DNA of 64,000 nucleotides from Oceanospirillum sp964342385 (GTDB taxonomy: Bacteria > Pseudomonadota > Gammaproteobacteria > Pseudomonadales > Halomonadaceae), in NCBI GenBank assembly GCA_964342385.1, contig CAYFGP010000011.1:18992-82991 (forward strand), written 5' to 3'. The notes beneath the pieces were generated by a model, which did not search any database, was not told the origin of the DNA, and was given only the letters and a program-made list of their open reading frames with translations. How positions within the stretch are numbered: the first letter of the stretch is position 1; every line of letters begins with the position of its first letter. Positions 45,072 through 54,541 of this stretch are shown one piece after another. The translations under genes were made by a program, and so were the position numbers.

Positions 45072-46136
45072 TCAAGCTTTATCCAAGATCCAAACAAAAC
45101 CACCAATAGACTGAACCTGTACGGGCAATACATGAGGCAAACTCTGCACCAGTTGATCCGGTTGCTGTAATGGGAAGGAGCCTGAGATACGCAGCCCACT
45201 GGCAGCCTCACGACAATACACCTTACCCGGTAGATAACGGGATAACTCCTGACAGAAACGATCTAACGGCCAATCTTGTACGATCAACATGCCTTGTTGC
45301 CAAGCCAGCTGTTTTCTATCAACAGGATGCACACCATGCACACTGCGACGATCAAAATGGGTACCCTGCCCCGGCTGCAGTAAAGTTACGCCACTCTTGT
45401 CCTCTGTCTGATGTTGACGACTCAGTAACGGCTCAAGCCCTTTTGGCATCAGTGCGACCTGACCGGAAAACAGCGCTACATGGGTCTCATCAGCACTCAA
45501 CCTGACCTGGAATTCAGTGCCCAGAGCTTGTATCTCCCCTTGCTCAGTCACAACAGATAAAGGGCGTCGATCTTTGGCTGTCTTAATGAAAATCTCGCCA
45601 TGCACTAACTCAATCACCCGTCGCTGACCGTCAAACAAAACATTCACCCGGCTGGCGGTGTTTAAATGCATTTGGCTACCATCCGTTAGCGTAATAACCC
45701 GCTGCTCACCACTCTCGGCGACATAATCGGCGGTAAACCCGGTAACAAAAGCCGATATGGAACGACGGTTTTCCCGATAAAGCCAGGTCGCACCCGGTAA
45801 CATCACAGCGGCAGCAAAGAAGCCTTTTAGTAGAGCCCGCCTTTGCTGGCCTTTTAGCTCCGCATGATAGACTGCTTGTTTGCCTGCTGGACTTAAGCGC
45901 GACATTCGCTGATCAAAGGCCGCCAGCTTATTCCAGGCGTCCTGATTTTGACTACAGCTGGAGTACCACTGATACCAGGCTTTATGCAGTTCAGGGTTTT
46001 CCTGATCGGCACTGAGCTCCACATGCCAGGCTACCGCTTGATCCAATACTTCTTCCGACCAGAACTCGGGTTGATACTGATTCAGTGAACGGTTTGTTTC
46101 CGGTGTAGAAACCGCAACAAGCTTATCGAAATTCAA
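45072..46136 (-). CDS. fecR: FecR-family anti-sigma factor / signal transducer
   Basis: The 354-aa protein has a cytoplasmic N-terminal domain that binds the sigma factor (about 25-95, with the typical AVAWHVEL and WQW-like WYQWYSS), a single membrane segment (about 101-119) and a periplasmic FecR domain (LTDGSQMHLNTASRVNVLF) with a C-terminal STN-like part. It passes the receptor signal to FecI. The start is TTG with GGAAGGTGA close upstream; no nearby ATG keeps the N-terminal domain. Confidence 0.9.
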   Translation of the reverse strand: MNFDKLVAVSTPETNRSLNQYQPEFWSEEVLDQAVAWHVELSADQENPELHKAWYQWYSSCSQNQDAWNKLAAFDQRMSRLSPAGKQAVYHAELKGQQRRALLKGFFAAAVMLPGATWLYRENRRSISAFVTGFTADYVAESGEQRVITLTDGSQMHLNTASRVNVLFDGQRRVIELVHGEIFIKTAKDRRPLSVVTEQGEIQALGTEFQVRLSADETHVALFSGQVALMPKGLEPLLSRQHQTEDKSGVTLLQPGQGTHFDRRSVHGVHPVDRKQLAWQQGMLIVQDWPLDRFCQELSRYLPGKVYCREAASGLRISGSFPLQQPDQLVQSLPHVLPVQVQSIGGFVWILDKA

Positions 46137-46224
46137 AAGATCACCTTCCTTATGTCAGTGATGTTCAATGCTCTTTTATCTATCCAACAAAAGCGGTCAA
46201 GCACGGACGGCCAAAGAGCAGTTG

Positions 46225-46734
46225 TCAAACAACAACTGTCAGACAGTGTCGGGTTGCCTGGAACATATACTTTTTCACAGAACTGACCGTCACACCCAAC
46301 TGATCAGCAATCTGTTGGTATTTCATACCTTCCAGACGAGCCATTAAAAATGCCTGCTTGGCTTTCTCAGGCAGCCCTTCCAGCAAGCAACTGATCTGCA
46401 CCAAAAGCTCCATGGTCTGACAGATCTCTTCTGGCGAAGGCGCAACAGGTTCTGGCATATTCTGCAAGGCTTCCAGATAAGCCTGCTCGATATCTCTGCG
46501 ACGGTAGAAGTTGATGACCAGACCTTTTGCCACTGTCTTTAAATAAGCCCTAGGAGTATCCAGGACAGGCACTTCGGACTTACCCAGCAGACGCAAAAAA
46601 GTGTTTTGCGCCAGATCTTCCGCATCCGAATTCTCCTTCACATGGGTGAAGATCCAATTCACCAACCAGGTATGATGATCCCGATAAAGCAGATTGACCT
46701 GCTGCTGCGTTTCTGAAAATGCTGAATGTGTCAT
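46225..46734 (-). CDS. fecI: FecI-type ECF sigma factor
   Basis: The 169-aa ECF sigma factor has region 2 (SDAEDLAQNTFLRLL) and region 4 (LEGMKYQQIADQLGVTVSSVKKYM) of the iron-starvation group. I placed the start at the ATG 46734; a GTG lies directly before it. It is followed by fecR and then the receptor, the standard Fec order. A Fur-like palindrome lies 38 bp upstream, so expression should rise under iron limitation. It should drive transcription of the receptor and esterase genes. Confidence 0.9.
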   Translation of the reverse strand: MTHSAFSETQQQVNLLYRDHHTWLVNWIFTHVKENSDAEDLAQNTFLRLLGKSEVPVLDTPRAYLKTVAKGLVINFYRRRDIEQAYLEALQNMPEPVAPSPEEICQTMELLVQISCLLEGLPEKAKQAFLMARLEGMKYQQIADQLGVTVSSVKKYMFQATRHCLTVVV

Positions 46735-46771
46735 CACAAACTACCGATCAAACGTGTGGGGTCTGCAATAT

Positions 46772-46792
46772 TATTGAGAACAGTTCTCAATA
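46772..46792. promoter_or_regulatory. Fur box upstream of fecI
   Basis: A perfect palindrome with 10-bp arms TATTGAGAAC and GTTCTCAATA around one A resembles the TGAGAAT-type Fur boxes of marine gammaproteobacteria. It sits in the fecI promoter region. Confidence 0.72.
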
Positions 46793-46874
46793 TCAACAAT
46801 TAAAACTATATGGCGATTGATCTTGAGGGTAAGGCAGCGACGTAGAAAAGAGGGTAAAACAAGGGCAAGTAACT

Positions 46875-46900
46875 TAGGGCTTTCCTGCTGGAAAACCCTA
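46875..46900 (-). terminator. Hairpin after the HD-GYP gene
   Basis: An 11-bp stem (TAGGGTTTTCC with GGAAAGCCCTA, one G-U pair, minus strand) with an AGCA loop lies 57 nt after the HD-GYP stop. It has no T-run, so it is only a probable terminator. Confidence 0.45.
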
Positions 46901-46957
46901 TCAGAAAGAGGAAGTATCAGTACCAATAGGTTGGGGGGGTGGAGACTTAGATCAACC

Positions 46958-48031
46958 TCAGGTTTCTTCGGCCAGACGCTCCTTAGTTTCCAGCACTTGT
47001 GGTAATACTCTCTTAAAGGCCTCAACAACATTAGGATCGAAGTGTTTCCCCTTCTGTTCTTCAAACAAACTCAGCGTCGCCTCAACCGTCCAGGCTTTTT
47101 TATAAGGCCGCTCACTGACCAGGGCATCAAAGACATCAGCCAATGCAGCAATGCGTGCGACCAGAGGAATCTCCTCCCCGGCCAAACCGTGGGGATAACC
47201 ACTACCATCCCACTTTTCATGGTGAAACAGCGCCACCTGTCTGGCCACTTTTAACAGCTCAGAGTCTGGATCAGCTAAAATCCGGCCACCAATTTCTGGG
47301 TGACCTTTAATAGTGTCAAACTCATCATTTGTGAGACGCCCCGGTTTACATAGTATCTCGTCAGGAATGCCCAGCTTACCAATATCATGCATAGGCGCGG
47401 CTGCCGCGAGAGTATCCGCATCTATCTTGGAGAAGCCCAACTCCATCGCCATTAAGCGAGCATATTCCGCCATGCGTTGCACATGTAAGCCAGTTTCATT
47501 GTCTTTAAACTCAGCGGCTAAGCCTAAGCGACGTACAAGTTCCATTCGAGAGCGCTCTAACTCTTCCGTACGATGGGCCACTTCTCTTAACAGCTCATTA
47601 CGCTGCATAGCCAATGCTATGTGAGTACGTACTCGCGCCAGTACTATCGGGGGACTAATTGGTTTGGTGATATAGTCAACAGCACCGACCTCCAGCCCCT
47701 TCTCTTCATCACCAGCATTATCCATTGCACTGATAAAGATCACCGGGATATGTTTGGAGCGAGGATCCTCTTTAAGGCGACGGCAGACTTCATAGCCATC
47801 AATGCCTGGCATCATGATATCCAACAGGATCAGATCAGGTAGTTGTCCCGAAAAAACACGAGTCAGCGCCTGTTCACCACTTTTAGCGACAACGGTTTTA
47901 TAGCTGTCCTTGAGGAGTCCAGCCAATAGGGAAATGTTAGCCGGGGTATCATCAACGATTAATACCGTGGCTCTGTCGCTACTATTCTTTGCGCAGAAAT
48001 CACTGCTGTTGTTGTCGTGAGATAGGTCCAT
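46958..48031 (-). CDS. Response regulator with HD-GYP c-di-GMP phosphodiesterase domain
   Basis: The 357-aa protein has a receiver domain (about 20-138) with phospho-acceptor D71. The HD-GYP domain (about 165-350) has H215-D216 in MHDIGK, HH at 270-271 and GYP at 278-280. It should hydrolyse c-di-GMP when phosphorylated. I chose the ATG at 48031; a TTG lies four codons upstream. It is 8 nt downstream of the hybrid kinase gene and is the likely partner, as in RpfC-RpfG. Confidence 0.9.
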   Translation of the reverse strand: MDLSHDNNSSDFCAKNSSDRATVLIVDDTPANISLLAGLLKDSYKTVVAKSGEQALTRVFSGQLPDLILLDIMMPGIDGYEVCRRLKEDPRSKHIPVIFISAMDNAGDEEKGLEVGAVDYITKPISPPIVLARVRTHIALAMQRNELLREVAHRTEELERSRMELVRRLGLAAEFKDNETGLHVQRMAEYARLMAMELGFSKIDADTLAAAAPMHDIGKLGIPDEILCKPGRLTNDEFDTIKGHPEIGGRILADPDSELLKVARQVALFHHEKWDGSGYPHGLAGEEIPLVARIAALADVFDALVSERPYKKAWTVEATLSLFEEQKGKHFDPNVVEAFKRVLPQVLETKERLAEET

Positions 48032-48039
48032 GATCAATA

Positions 48040-51000
48040 TCAAAAATCAAAGTTATTCAGTGCTTCTAAAGCTTGGTCGAATTCGTAGCTTTCTACCAGC
48101 TCCAGTAGTTTTATTGTTTTATCGAGTAGTACTTCGTCGCTTTGCACCAGCTCCATTAACTCAGGCACTTTATCCAATACATCTGCATCGCCTTCATCAA
48201 GCATCTTCTTGATCTCTGCGACCATATTTGCCACCTTCTCGGGATCCATTTCAGTGACCGTTAGGGGAGATATCGACTGAATAAAGTTAGGCTCCTGACT
48301 AATAGCAGGTTCACCAACCAGTTCTACCATCATATTTTTATTGTTTATACACTCAGAAACTGAGTTGAGCACCAGACTGAGGGGCTCAGAAATCACCAGA
48401 AGATCCAGCTCCACCGGATCAGTACCTTGCATCAGCTTATGTTCGAGTTCGGAAGAAGCGGATGATACCTCATTCATACCTAAAGTAGCAGAAGTGCCTT
48501 TAAGAGTATGCAGCCAACGTTTTAATCTCTGCGTATCACCCTGATGGATCATCTGTTCCAGCGGTAAAGTATGCTCTTGATAATCTTCCAGAAACTGTCC
48601 CATCAGACGTTTAAGCAGTTTTTTATTACCTGCGGTTGATCGCATGGCCATATTCAGGTCGACGCCCTCAAGCATACAGGGCATATCCAGACCATCCGAT
48701 TCCAATTCACCCGCACTCCTTTCGCCAAAATTATCCCTTATTCCCCTGTCCCCTGGTTTCGAGCTAAAGACTCTAGGTTCAATCCATTTGATCAATACCT
48801 GCTTTAACCTTTCAGGATCAATAGGCTTGCCGATATGATCTGACATTCCAATAGAAAGACAGTGATCAATATCTTCCTGCATCGCATGAGCAGTCATCGC
48901 GACAATAGGTGGTAATCTTGGCAAGTCCAATTGCTTGATGTGCTGTGTCGCCTGTAAACCATCCAGTTTTGGCATTTGAATATCCATCAGTACCAGATCA
49001 AACGCCTGCTGCTGTACTGCATCAACCGCCGCATAACCGTTATCAACCAGTGTGATATCCAGGCCATAAGGTTCTAATAACCCCTGAATCACTTCCTGAT
49101 TAATAATATTATCTTCTGCAATTAAGACCTTAGCCCCCAGCACCGCATGGATCTCATCACCTTCACGGAACATTTGCCTGTTAAGCGGCTGTTGTTGAGA
49201 CTGCTCCAACCGGTTGGCGAGTACTTCTTTAATATTATCCAGCAGATGATCTGGGTTAACCGGCTTCAATACCACCGAATCAATCAGATCGTGATTAACT
49301 TTCTGTTGCAGATCTGCTCCGCCATGACTGGTTATTAAAATGATGGCTGGCTGCTTAGAGAGCGATGAGTTATTTCGGATCGACTTAGCAACAATAAAAC
49401 CGTCCATGATAGGCATCTGCCAATCCACCAACACCACATCAAAGGCCTCTTCACCCTCGGCTTCTGCGTTAACCAGGCAATTTAAACCGTCCGGTGAGCT
49501 GGTTTCTCCAGTGATTGAAATGCCCTGATTAGTCAGTTGTTCACAAACACTCTCAACTACAGTTGGATCATCATCAATATAGAGCACGCGTATCTGTTGT
49601 AGATCGACCGAATTAGCATCAATGGCTTCATGCGGTTTCACTCGTACGGTAAAGAAAAACTCACTTCCCATACCCAGTTTAGAGAAGACATTGATCTCCC
49701 CCCCCATCAGCTCAACAAGCTGTTTACTAATGGCCAGACCGAGACCTGTACCACCGTATTGACGGGTTGTTGATGTATCTGCCTGAGAAAAGGCTTTAAA
49801 CAAACGCTTTTGCGCTTCGTCTGACAGGCCTATACCGGTATCTTTTACCGAAAACCTGAGTTCAACTTCATCTTTACTCGCTTGAAGTAAACGTACACCT
49901 ATAGTGATACGCCCCTGTTCGGTAAATTTGATCGCATTGCTGGCAAGGTTAAGCAGCACCTGTCCCAGCCTGAGAGGATCACCCTCCAAAGAGAGAGGCA
50001 CATCCCGGTCCTGCTCAAAAACAATAGGCAGATTTTTCTCTTCAGCCTTAACCTGAAGTACATCGGCAAGATTATTCAGCACATTGTCCAGGCGGAAGGG
50101 TACCGACTCGACATCCATCTTACCTGCTTCGATTTTTGAGAAATCCAGAATATCGTTGATAATAGACAGCAGGTTTTGCGCAGAGTACTGGATCTTATCG
50201 ATATAACCGTTAACTCGATTATCAGTCGAACTTTGCCGCGCCAGGTGACTCATACCGATCACGGCATTCATCGGTGTACGAATTTCGTGACTCATATTGG
50301 CGAGGAAATCACTTTTAGCCTGGTTGGCGACCTCTGCCTTTTCCTTCTGGTTGGACAACTCTTTCTCAACCAGCTTCTGCTCTGTGATGTCGGTACGGAT
50401 AGAAATGATAGATTCTAATTCACCATCAGGGCCTAAAATAGGCACAACTGTGGCGTGAACCCAATACAAGGAGCCATCTTTTTTACGATTGCAGACATCA
50501 CCGTGCCAGATTTTCAATTCGAGTACGTTACGCCATAAGCCGGCAAAAAAACCTTTAGGGTGCATACCAGAATTAATGATGCGGTGATTTTTTCCTATCA
50601 GCTCCTCTTTTTTATAACCACTGATATCCAGAAACTTTTCATTAACGTAACGAATGCGGCCTTGAGGATCGGTAATGCTAACGATGGCGTGGTGATCTAG
50701 CGCTTCCTTAAAGGCTTCAAGCCGGACATTAGATTTCACCAAATGCAACCTGAAACGTCGCAAACGCCACAATACGATAGCAATAACCACAATCAGTAAC
50801 ATGATTGAGCTTAACATCACCCAACGGCTTGTTTGTTGTTGAGACTGGATCTGCGTTTGCCAACTTTCGAACTGCTGTTCAAAGTGATTCAATTGGTGAT
50901 AGATCGCCAGCTCTGTTAACTCTTTAGACGCATTTCTGAGCTGCCCCACTACCTGAATCAGGTGTTCAGTTTGTTGTAAGGGTCTAGCAAAGATCTGATC

Positions 51001-51630
51001 AAAACGTTCAGATGTGACAACCTTTTGCTCGATATTGATCTGATCCAGATAGACTGACAGTTTTCGTTCAGTTTCTTTGTCCGGTATAGCTGCAAAACGT
51101 AAACTGTAAAATAGCAGTTCTGTTAACAGCAGTTGATAATCCTGCTGTCTTGCAATAGGCAGATTCGAATCAATCAACACTTGCTGAGCACCAGCAAAGG
51201 CTGTTTTTATTTGTACAAAGGCTAAGCTGTAGTCGGCAACCTGAGTGGAAATATCCAACATCAGGGTTCTAAAGCCATCTTGTTCGTTCTGATAGTTGTA
51301 CCAAGCCGTTCTTACCAGAGGGATCTTTTTGGTGATTTCGTTGAGGCTTTCATCCACTAATAAGGTGCTGTCGATATACTGATTGAGTTTTTCCAACAGC
51401 GCCTCTCTGGGCGCATCCTGATACCCGCTGTTGATCAACGCCACATCCTGGCGCATACCATGAAGTAGTTCTTTCTGTTGACGGATTTCGGCCTGAATCT
51501 GCTGCTGATTGAGATTAGCCGAGGGCTGCAGCAGATACATCATCACTGGAAACAGTAATAACAGACCTGCCAGACATATCCATAAGACACTATCTGTAAC
51601 TTTTACCCAGAAACTATCAGAAACGGTCAT
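48040..51630 (-). CDS. Hybrid sensor histidine kinase (TM-PAS-HisKA-HATPase-REC-REC-HPt)
   Basis: The 1196-aa protein has membrane segments near 15-35 and 265-288 around a helical periplasmic sensor region. A PAS domain follows (about 300-415, IVSITDPQGRIRYVNEKFLDISGYKKEE), then HisKA with H448 in MSHEIRTPMNAVIG, a HATPase, two receivers (D736 and D883) and an HPt domain with H1041 in LHTLKGTSATLG. This is a complete BarA-type phosphorelay in one chain. The last 80 residues are acidic and repeat KM(L/V)-type helices. I chose the ATG at 51630 because AAGGA lies 10 nt upstream. The HD-GYP regulator downstream is the probable output. Confidence 0.9.
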   Translation of the reverse strand: MTVSDSFWVKVTDSVLWICLAGLLLLFPVMMYLLQPSANLNQQQIQAEIRQQKELLHGMRQDVALINSGYQDAPREALLEKLNQYIDSTLLVDESLNEITKKIPLVRTAWYNYQNEQDGFRTLMLDISTQVADYSLAFVQIKTAFAGAQQVLIDSNLPIARQQDYQLLLTELLFYSLRFAAIPDKETERKLSVYLDQINIEQKVVTSERFDQIFARPLQQTEHLIQVVGQLRNASKELTELAIYHQLNHFEQQFESWQTQIQSQQQTSRWVMLSSIMLLIVVIAIVLWRLRRFRLHLVKSNVRLEAFKEALDHHAIVSITDPQGRIRYVNEKFLDISGYKKEELIGKNHRIINSGMHPKGFFAGLWRNVLELKIWHGDVCNRKKDGSLYWVHATVVPILGPDGELESIISIRTDITEQKLVEKELSNQKEKAEVANQAKSDFLANMSHEIRTPMNAVIGMSHLARQSSTDNRVNGYIDKIQYSAQNLLSIINDILDFSKIEAGKMDVESVPFRLDNVLNNLADVLQVKAEEKNLPIVFEQDRDVPLSLEGDPLRLGQVLLNLASNAIKFTEQGRITIGVRLLQASKDEVELRFSVKDTGIGLSDEAQKRLFKAFSQADTSTTRQYGGTGLGLAISKQLVELMGGEINVFSKLGMGSEFFFTVRVKPHEAIDANSVDLQQIRVLYIDDDPTVVESVCEQLTNQGISITGETSSPDGLNCLVNAEAEGEEAFDVVLVDWQMPIMDGFIVAKSIRNNSSLSKQPAIILITSHGGADLQQKVNHDLIDSVVLKPVNPDHLLDNIKEVLANRLEQSQQQPLNRQMFREGDEIHAVLGAKVLIAEDNIINQEVIQGLLEPYGLDITLVDNGYAAVDAVQQQAFDLVLMDIQMPKLDGLQATQHIKQLDLPRLPPIVAMTAHAMQEDIDHCLSIGMSDHIGKPIDPERLKQVLIKWIEPRVFSSKPGDRGIRDNFGERSAGELESDGLDMPCMLEGVDLNMAMRSTAGNKKLLKRLMGQFLEDYQEHTLPLEQMIHQGDTQRLKRWLHTLKGTSATLGMNEVSSASSELEHKLMQGTDPVELDLLVISEPLSLVLNSVSECINNKNMMVELVGEPAISQEPNFIQSISPLTVTEMDPEKVANMVAEIKKMLDEGDADVLDKVPELMELVQSDEVLLDKTIKLLELVESYEFDQALEALNNFDF

Positions 51631-51648
51631 TAATGACAGATCCTTCAC

Positions 51649-52080
51649 TATCGGCTGATTTGCTTTATGACTGTAAACAGTTCAAGCAGATTTGACTTCC
51701 TGTCCGGTAAGGACAAACGTTGTATAAGAATAACCAGTGATGATGGACAAATCAGCATTAACGCAGTGAAATGCTTCTGTTTCGATGCTTACACCTGAAG
51801 ATTACTTTGCTGCGACCTCAAGCACTGGCTAGCCTGAAACAGAACACTCTTGTCGTGTCTACTAACAAGCTGGAGGGTCATCATTCCCTAATTTTACCGA
51901 GGTTTTACCCTGATCATTAATACAAGTAAAGTACTATTTAAGGAAGTGATGTTTGAAAGAAAGCGATCCGCTAGGCATAAAACGTTAGCGGACCTTTTGG
52001 TGATACCTATAACGGGAACAGTAAACCCGAGTGCAACACAACAGTTGAAGAGGTGCGATCTGTGTTTCCCAGCTTAACGT
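51649..52080. other. 432-bp gap with a hairpin, no gene seen
   Basis: The only structure I see is a 7-bp inverted repeat (TCCGCTA 51967-51973 with TAGCGGA 51986-51992), about 90 nt after the flavin reductase stop. The kinase promoter should be in the left part, but no convincing -35/-10 pair stands out. Confidence 0.4.
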
Positions 52081-52686
52081 TTAGCCCGGACGCTTCATGT
52101 TGAAGTACTCTTTGGAAGAGCTATAACGCAGACCACCCAGCTTAGCAATCAGATCCCACTCATTCATATTCACACGGCCGTTCTGCCATACCTGATCATC
52201 GATATGAACAGAAACCACTTCACCCAGTACCAGATTACCTGCCAGAGGGCCATCACCTAAACGCTGAACACTATGCAGACGACACTCCAACCAAGCCAAT
52301 GATTCTTTTACTGCCGGGCTTGGGCCTGACTCAACCGCTACCGGAGTTAAACCAGCCAGCTCAAACTCATCGACATCCGCAGGTAGATCTTCACTGGATT
52401 GATTCATCTGCTCTGCCAGGCGGGCATCCACCATATTCACAACAAAGTGCTCGTTGGCTTTCAGGTTGATCAGGGTATCTTTCTCTTCGCCTTTGCCATT
52501 TAGCAGTACGGAGAAACTGACAATCGCCGGATTTACACTGGCAACATTAAAGTAGGAGAAAGGTGCCAGGTTATGGATACCCTCTTCGCTAACCGTGGAA
52601 ACCCAGGCAATAGGTCGTGGATAAACAGTGGAACCCAGCAGGTTGATAGCTTCAATAGGAGACAGAGATTCAGTTTTAATATCCAT
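52081..52686 (-). CDS. Flavin reductase-like FMN-binding split-barrel protein
   Basis: The 201-aa protein has the flavin reductase/DIM6-NTAB split-barrel pattern: YPRPIAWVSTVSEEGIHNLAPFSYFNVASVNPAIVSFS near the N-terminus and a late VLGEVVSVHIDD strand. It binds FMN. Its place at the end of the crotonase-PaaY-PaaN operon suggests a role in aromatic degradation, but no oxygenase partner is in the window. The gap to the preceding crotonase gene is 171 nt, so it may also have its own promoter. Confidence 0.8.
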   Translation of the reverse strand: MDIKTESLSPIEAINLLGSTVYPRPIAWVSTVSEEGIHNLAPFSYFNVASVNPAIVSFSVLLNGKGEEKDTLINLKANEHFVVNMVDARLAEQMNQSSEDLPADVDEFELAGLTPVAVESGPSPAVKESLAWLECRLHSVQRLGDGPLAGNLVLGEVVSVHIDDQVWQNGRVNMNEWDLIAKLGGLRYSSSKEYFNMKRPG

Positions 52687-52857
52687 AATCGATATGCACT
52701 ATATTTGAAAACAGAGAATATTTGGGATTCAGAACTTTCTAGCTTTGAACTGGTTTTAAGCTTTTTGGAAAAATGGCCAGTACACGATAACCAGTTATAG
52801 CAACCAGTAAAAAAATAGCCGCACATAAGTGCGGCCAAACAAGGTGAAGAAAACTTC

Positions 52858-53643
52858 TTAGCGGTGTTTAAACTCAGGCTTACGTTTTTCAACAAACGCC
52901 TGCATACCTTCTTTTTGATCTTCGGTGGCAAAAGTAGAAGCAAAAGCACGACGCTCAAAACGCAGACCTTCCTGCAGGCTGCTTTCAAAAGCCACATTGA
53001 CAGATTCTTTAATCATATAAACCGCTGGACGGGACATCTTGGCGATCTTACCGGCAACCTTAAGTGTTTCCGCTTCCAGTTCTGCCACTGGGATAATGCG
53101 GCTTACCAGCCCCATACGCTCGGCTTCTTCCGCATCCATCATGCGACCGGTCAGACACATCTCCATCGCCTTGGCTTTACCTACCGCTTTCGCCAGACGC
53201 TGAGTACCACCGGCACCGGGCATAGTACCGATGTTGATCTCTGGTTGACCAAACTTGGCGTTATCACCGGCCAGAATAAAGTCACAGGCCATCGCCATTT
53301 CACAACCACCGCCCAGAGCAAAACCGGCCACGGCCGCAATAATTGGCTTTCTGGCCGTATTCAGGCTATCCCAACCGTCACGACGGTTGTAAGGGAAGTC
53401 ACTCAGGAACAGATCCATAAATTCCTGGTTTTCCATATCCTTAATATCTGCACCAGCAGCAAAGGCTTTTTCGTTACCGGTAATCACCATGGCACCGATG
53501 GCATCATCCGCCTGGAACAGCTCGATAGCATGACCCACTTCAGACACCAGGGCGTTAGACAGGGCGTTCAGGGCATCTGGACGGTTCAGCTGAATCCAAC
53601 CAACCGCACCACGGGTTTCAACCAGGATATTTTGATATTCCAC
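52858..53643 (-). CDS. Enoyl-CoA hydratase (crotonase family) in the paaYN arm
   Basis: The 261-aa crotonase has oxyanion motifs AFAAGADIKDM and GFALGGGCEMAMACD and both catalytic glutamates expected of true hydratases (around CEMAM and GQPEINIGTMPGAGG). It resembles PaaF (57209) and short-chain enoyl-CoA hydratases. The start is GTG with GGAG 6 nt upstream. It is probably co-transcribed with paaY and paaN and may hydrate 2,3-dehydroadipyl-CoA or serve general beta-oxidation; a PaaF paralogue is already present in the other arm. Confidence 0.85.
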   Translation of the reverse strand: MEYQNILVETRGAVGWIQLNRPDALNALSNALVSEVGHAIELFQADDAIGAMVITGNEKAFAAGADIKDMENQEFMDLFLSDFPYNRRDGWDSLNTARKPIIAAVAGFALGGGCEMAMACDFILAGDNAKFGQPEINIGTMPGAGGTQRLAKAVGKAKAMEMCLTGRMMDAEEAERMGLVSRIIPVAELEAETLKVAGKIAKMSRPAVYMIKESVNVAFESSLQEGLRFERRAFASTFATEDQKEGMQAFVEKRKPEFKHR

Positions 53644-53828
53644 ACTAAGCTCCGAATTTATTCTCAGTATTCTTTAGCGATCTGCTTTGGTTAACCGGGT
53701 CATCCGTGGATTAACTCCATCTCACACCGTTAGGCTAAAGATGACCTTGCAGTAAATCGGTTCACAAAAACATTAGGTCAAACAGGATAAAACAGCGATT
53801 CAAAACGATAATATTGATACAAGTCGTT

Positions 53829-54437
53829 TTAGTCTTTCTGCTGCTTTACTTCATATAAGGGTTTTACATCAGGAATTTCGATACGCTTTCTGTCCGCTTC
53901 AACCTCGGTTAAAGCCTCAACCTTTTCCATGGTCTGCAAACTGCGCACGGCAAGGTTCTGGTACTCCTGCGTACCTTTACTCTTCCAGTTGATCTCTTTA
54001 TCAGACAGTTCCCGCATCACCTTGGCCGGAGTTCCTGCCAACAGGCTACGGGGAGGACAGTCGAAATCTGCTTTAACAAAGGCACAAGCCGCGACAATCG
54101 AGGCTTCACCGATCTTGGCGTTATCCATCACCACAGCATTCATACCCACCAGGGCATTTTTACCGATATGGCAACCGTGCAGTACGGCACCATGGCCAAT
54201 ATGACCATCTTCCTCAACCACGGTATCGGTACCCGGGAAACCATGCATCACACAGGTATCCTGCACATTGGCACCGGCTTTAATCACCAGACGACCAAAG
54301 TCACCACGCAGACAGGCATTAGGGCCGATATAACAGTGAGGACCAATAATCACATCACCGATCAAAACGGCGGTGGGGTGGACAAAGGCAGTGGGATCAA
54401 CAACAGGTGTGATGCCATCAATGCTATAAACTTGCAT
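53829..54437 (-). CDS. paaY: PaaY, phenylacetate-pathway hexapeptide-repeat thioesterase
   Basis: The 202-aa protein is a left-handed beta-helix of the gamma-carbonic-anhydrase type, with hexapeptide turns such as GDVIIGPHCYIGPNACLRGDFG and metal-site histidines in HIGHGAVLHGC. PaaY cleaves stalled CoA thioesters formed when the PaaZ/PaaN step fails. I chose the ATG at 54437. It lies 104 nt after paaN on the same strand, the usual partner. Confidence 0.9.
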   Translation of the reverse strand: MQVYSIDGITPVVDPTAFVHPTAVLIGDVIIGPHCYIGPNACLRGDFGRLVIKAGANVQDTCVMHGFPGTDTVVEEDGHIGHGAVLHGCHIGKNALVGMNAVVMDNAKIGEASIVAACAFVKADFDCPPRSLLAGTPAKVMRELSDKEINWKSKGTQEYQNLAVRSLQTMEKVEALTEVEADRKRIEIPDVKPLYEVKQQKD

Positions 54438-54541
54438 ATCTACCAACCTGTATTTTTTATTTCAGAAATTTAAGAGAGGTGTCAGCTACCCAGAGTTAAA
54501 CTCTGAGTAGCTGCGCATGACACGGGATAAGACAGCAGGTC

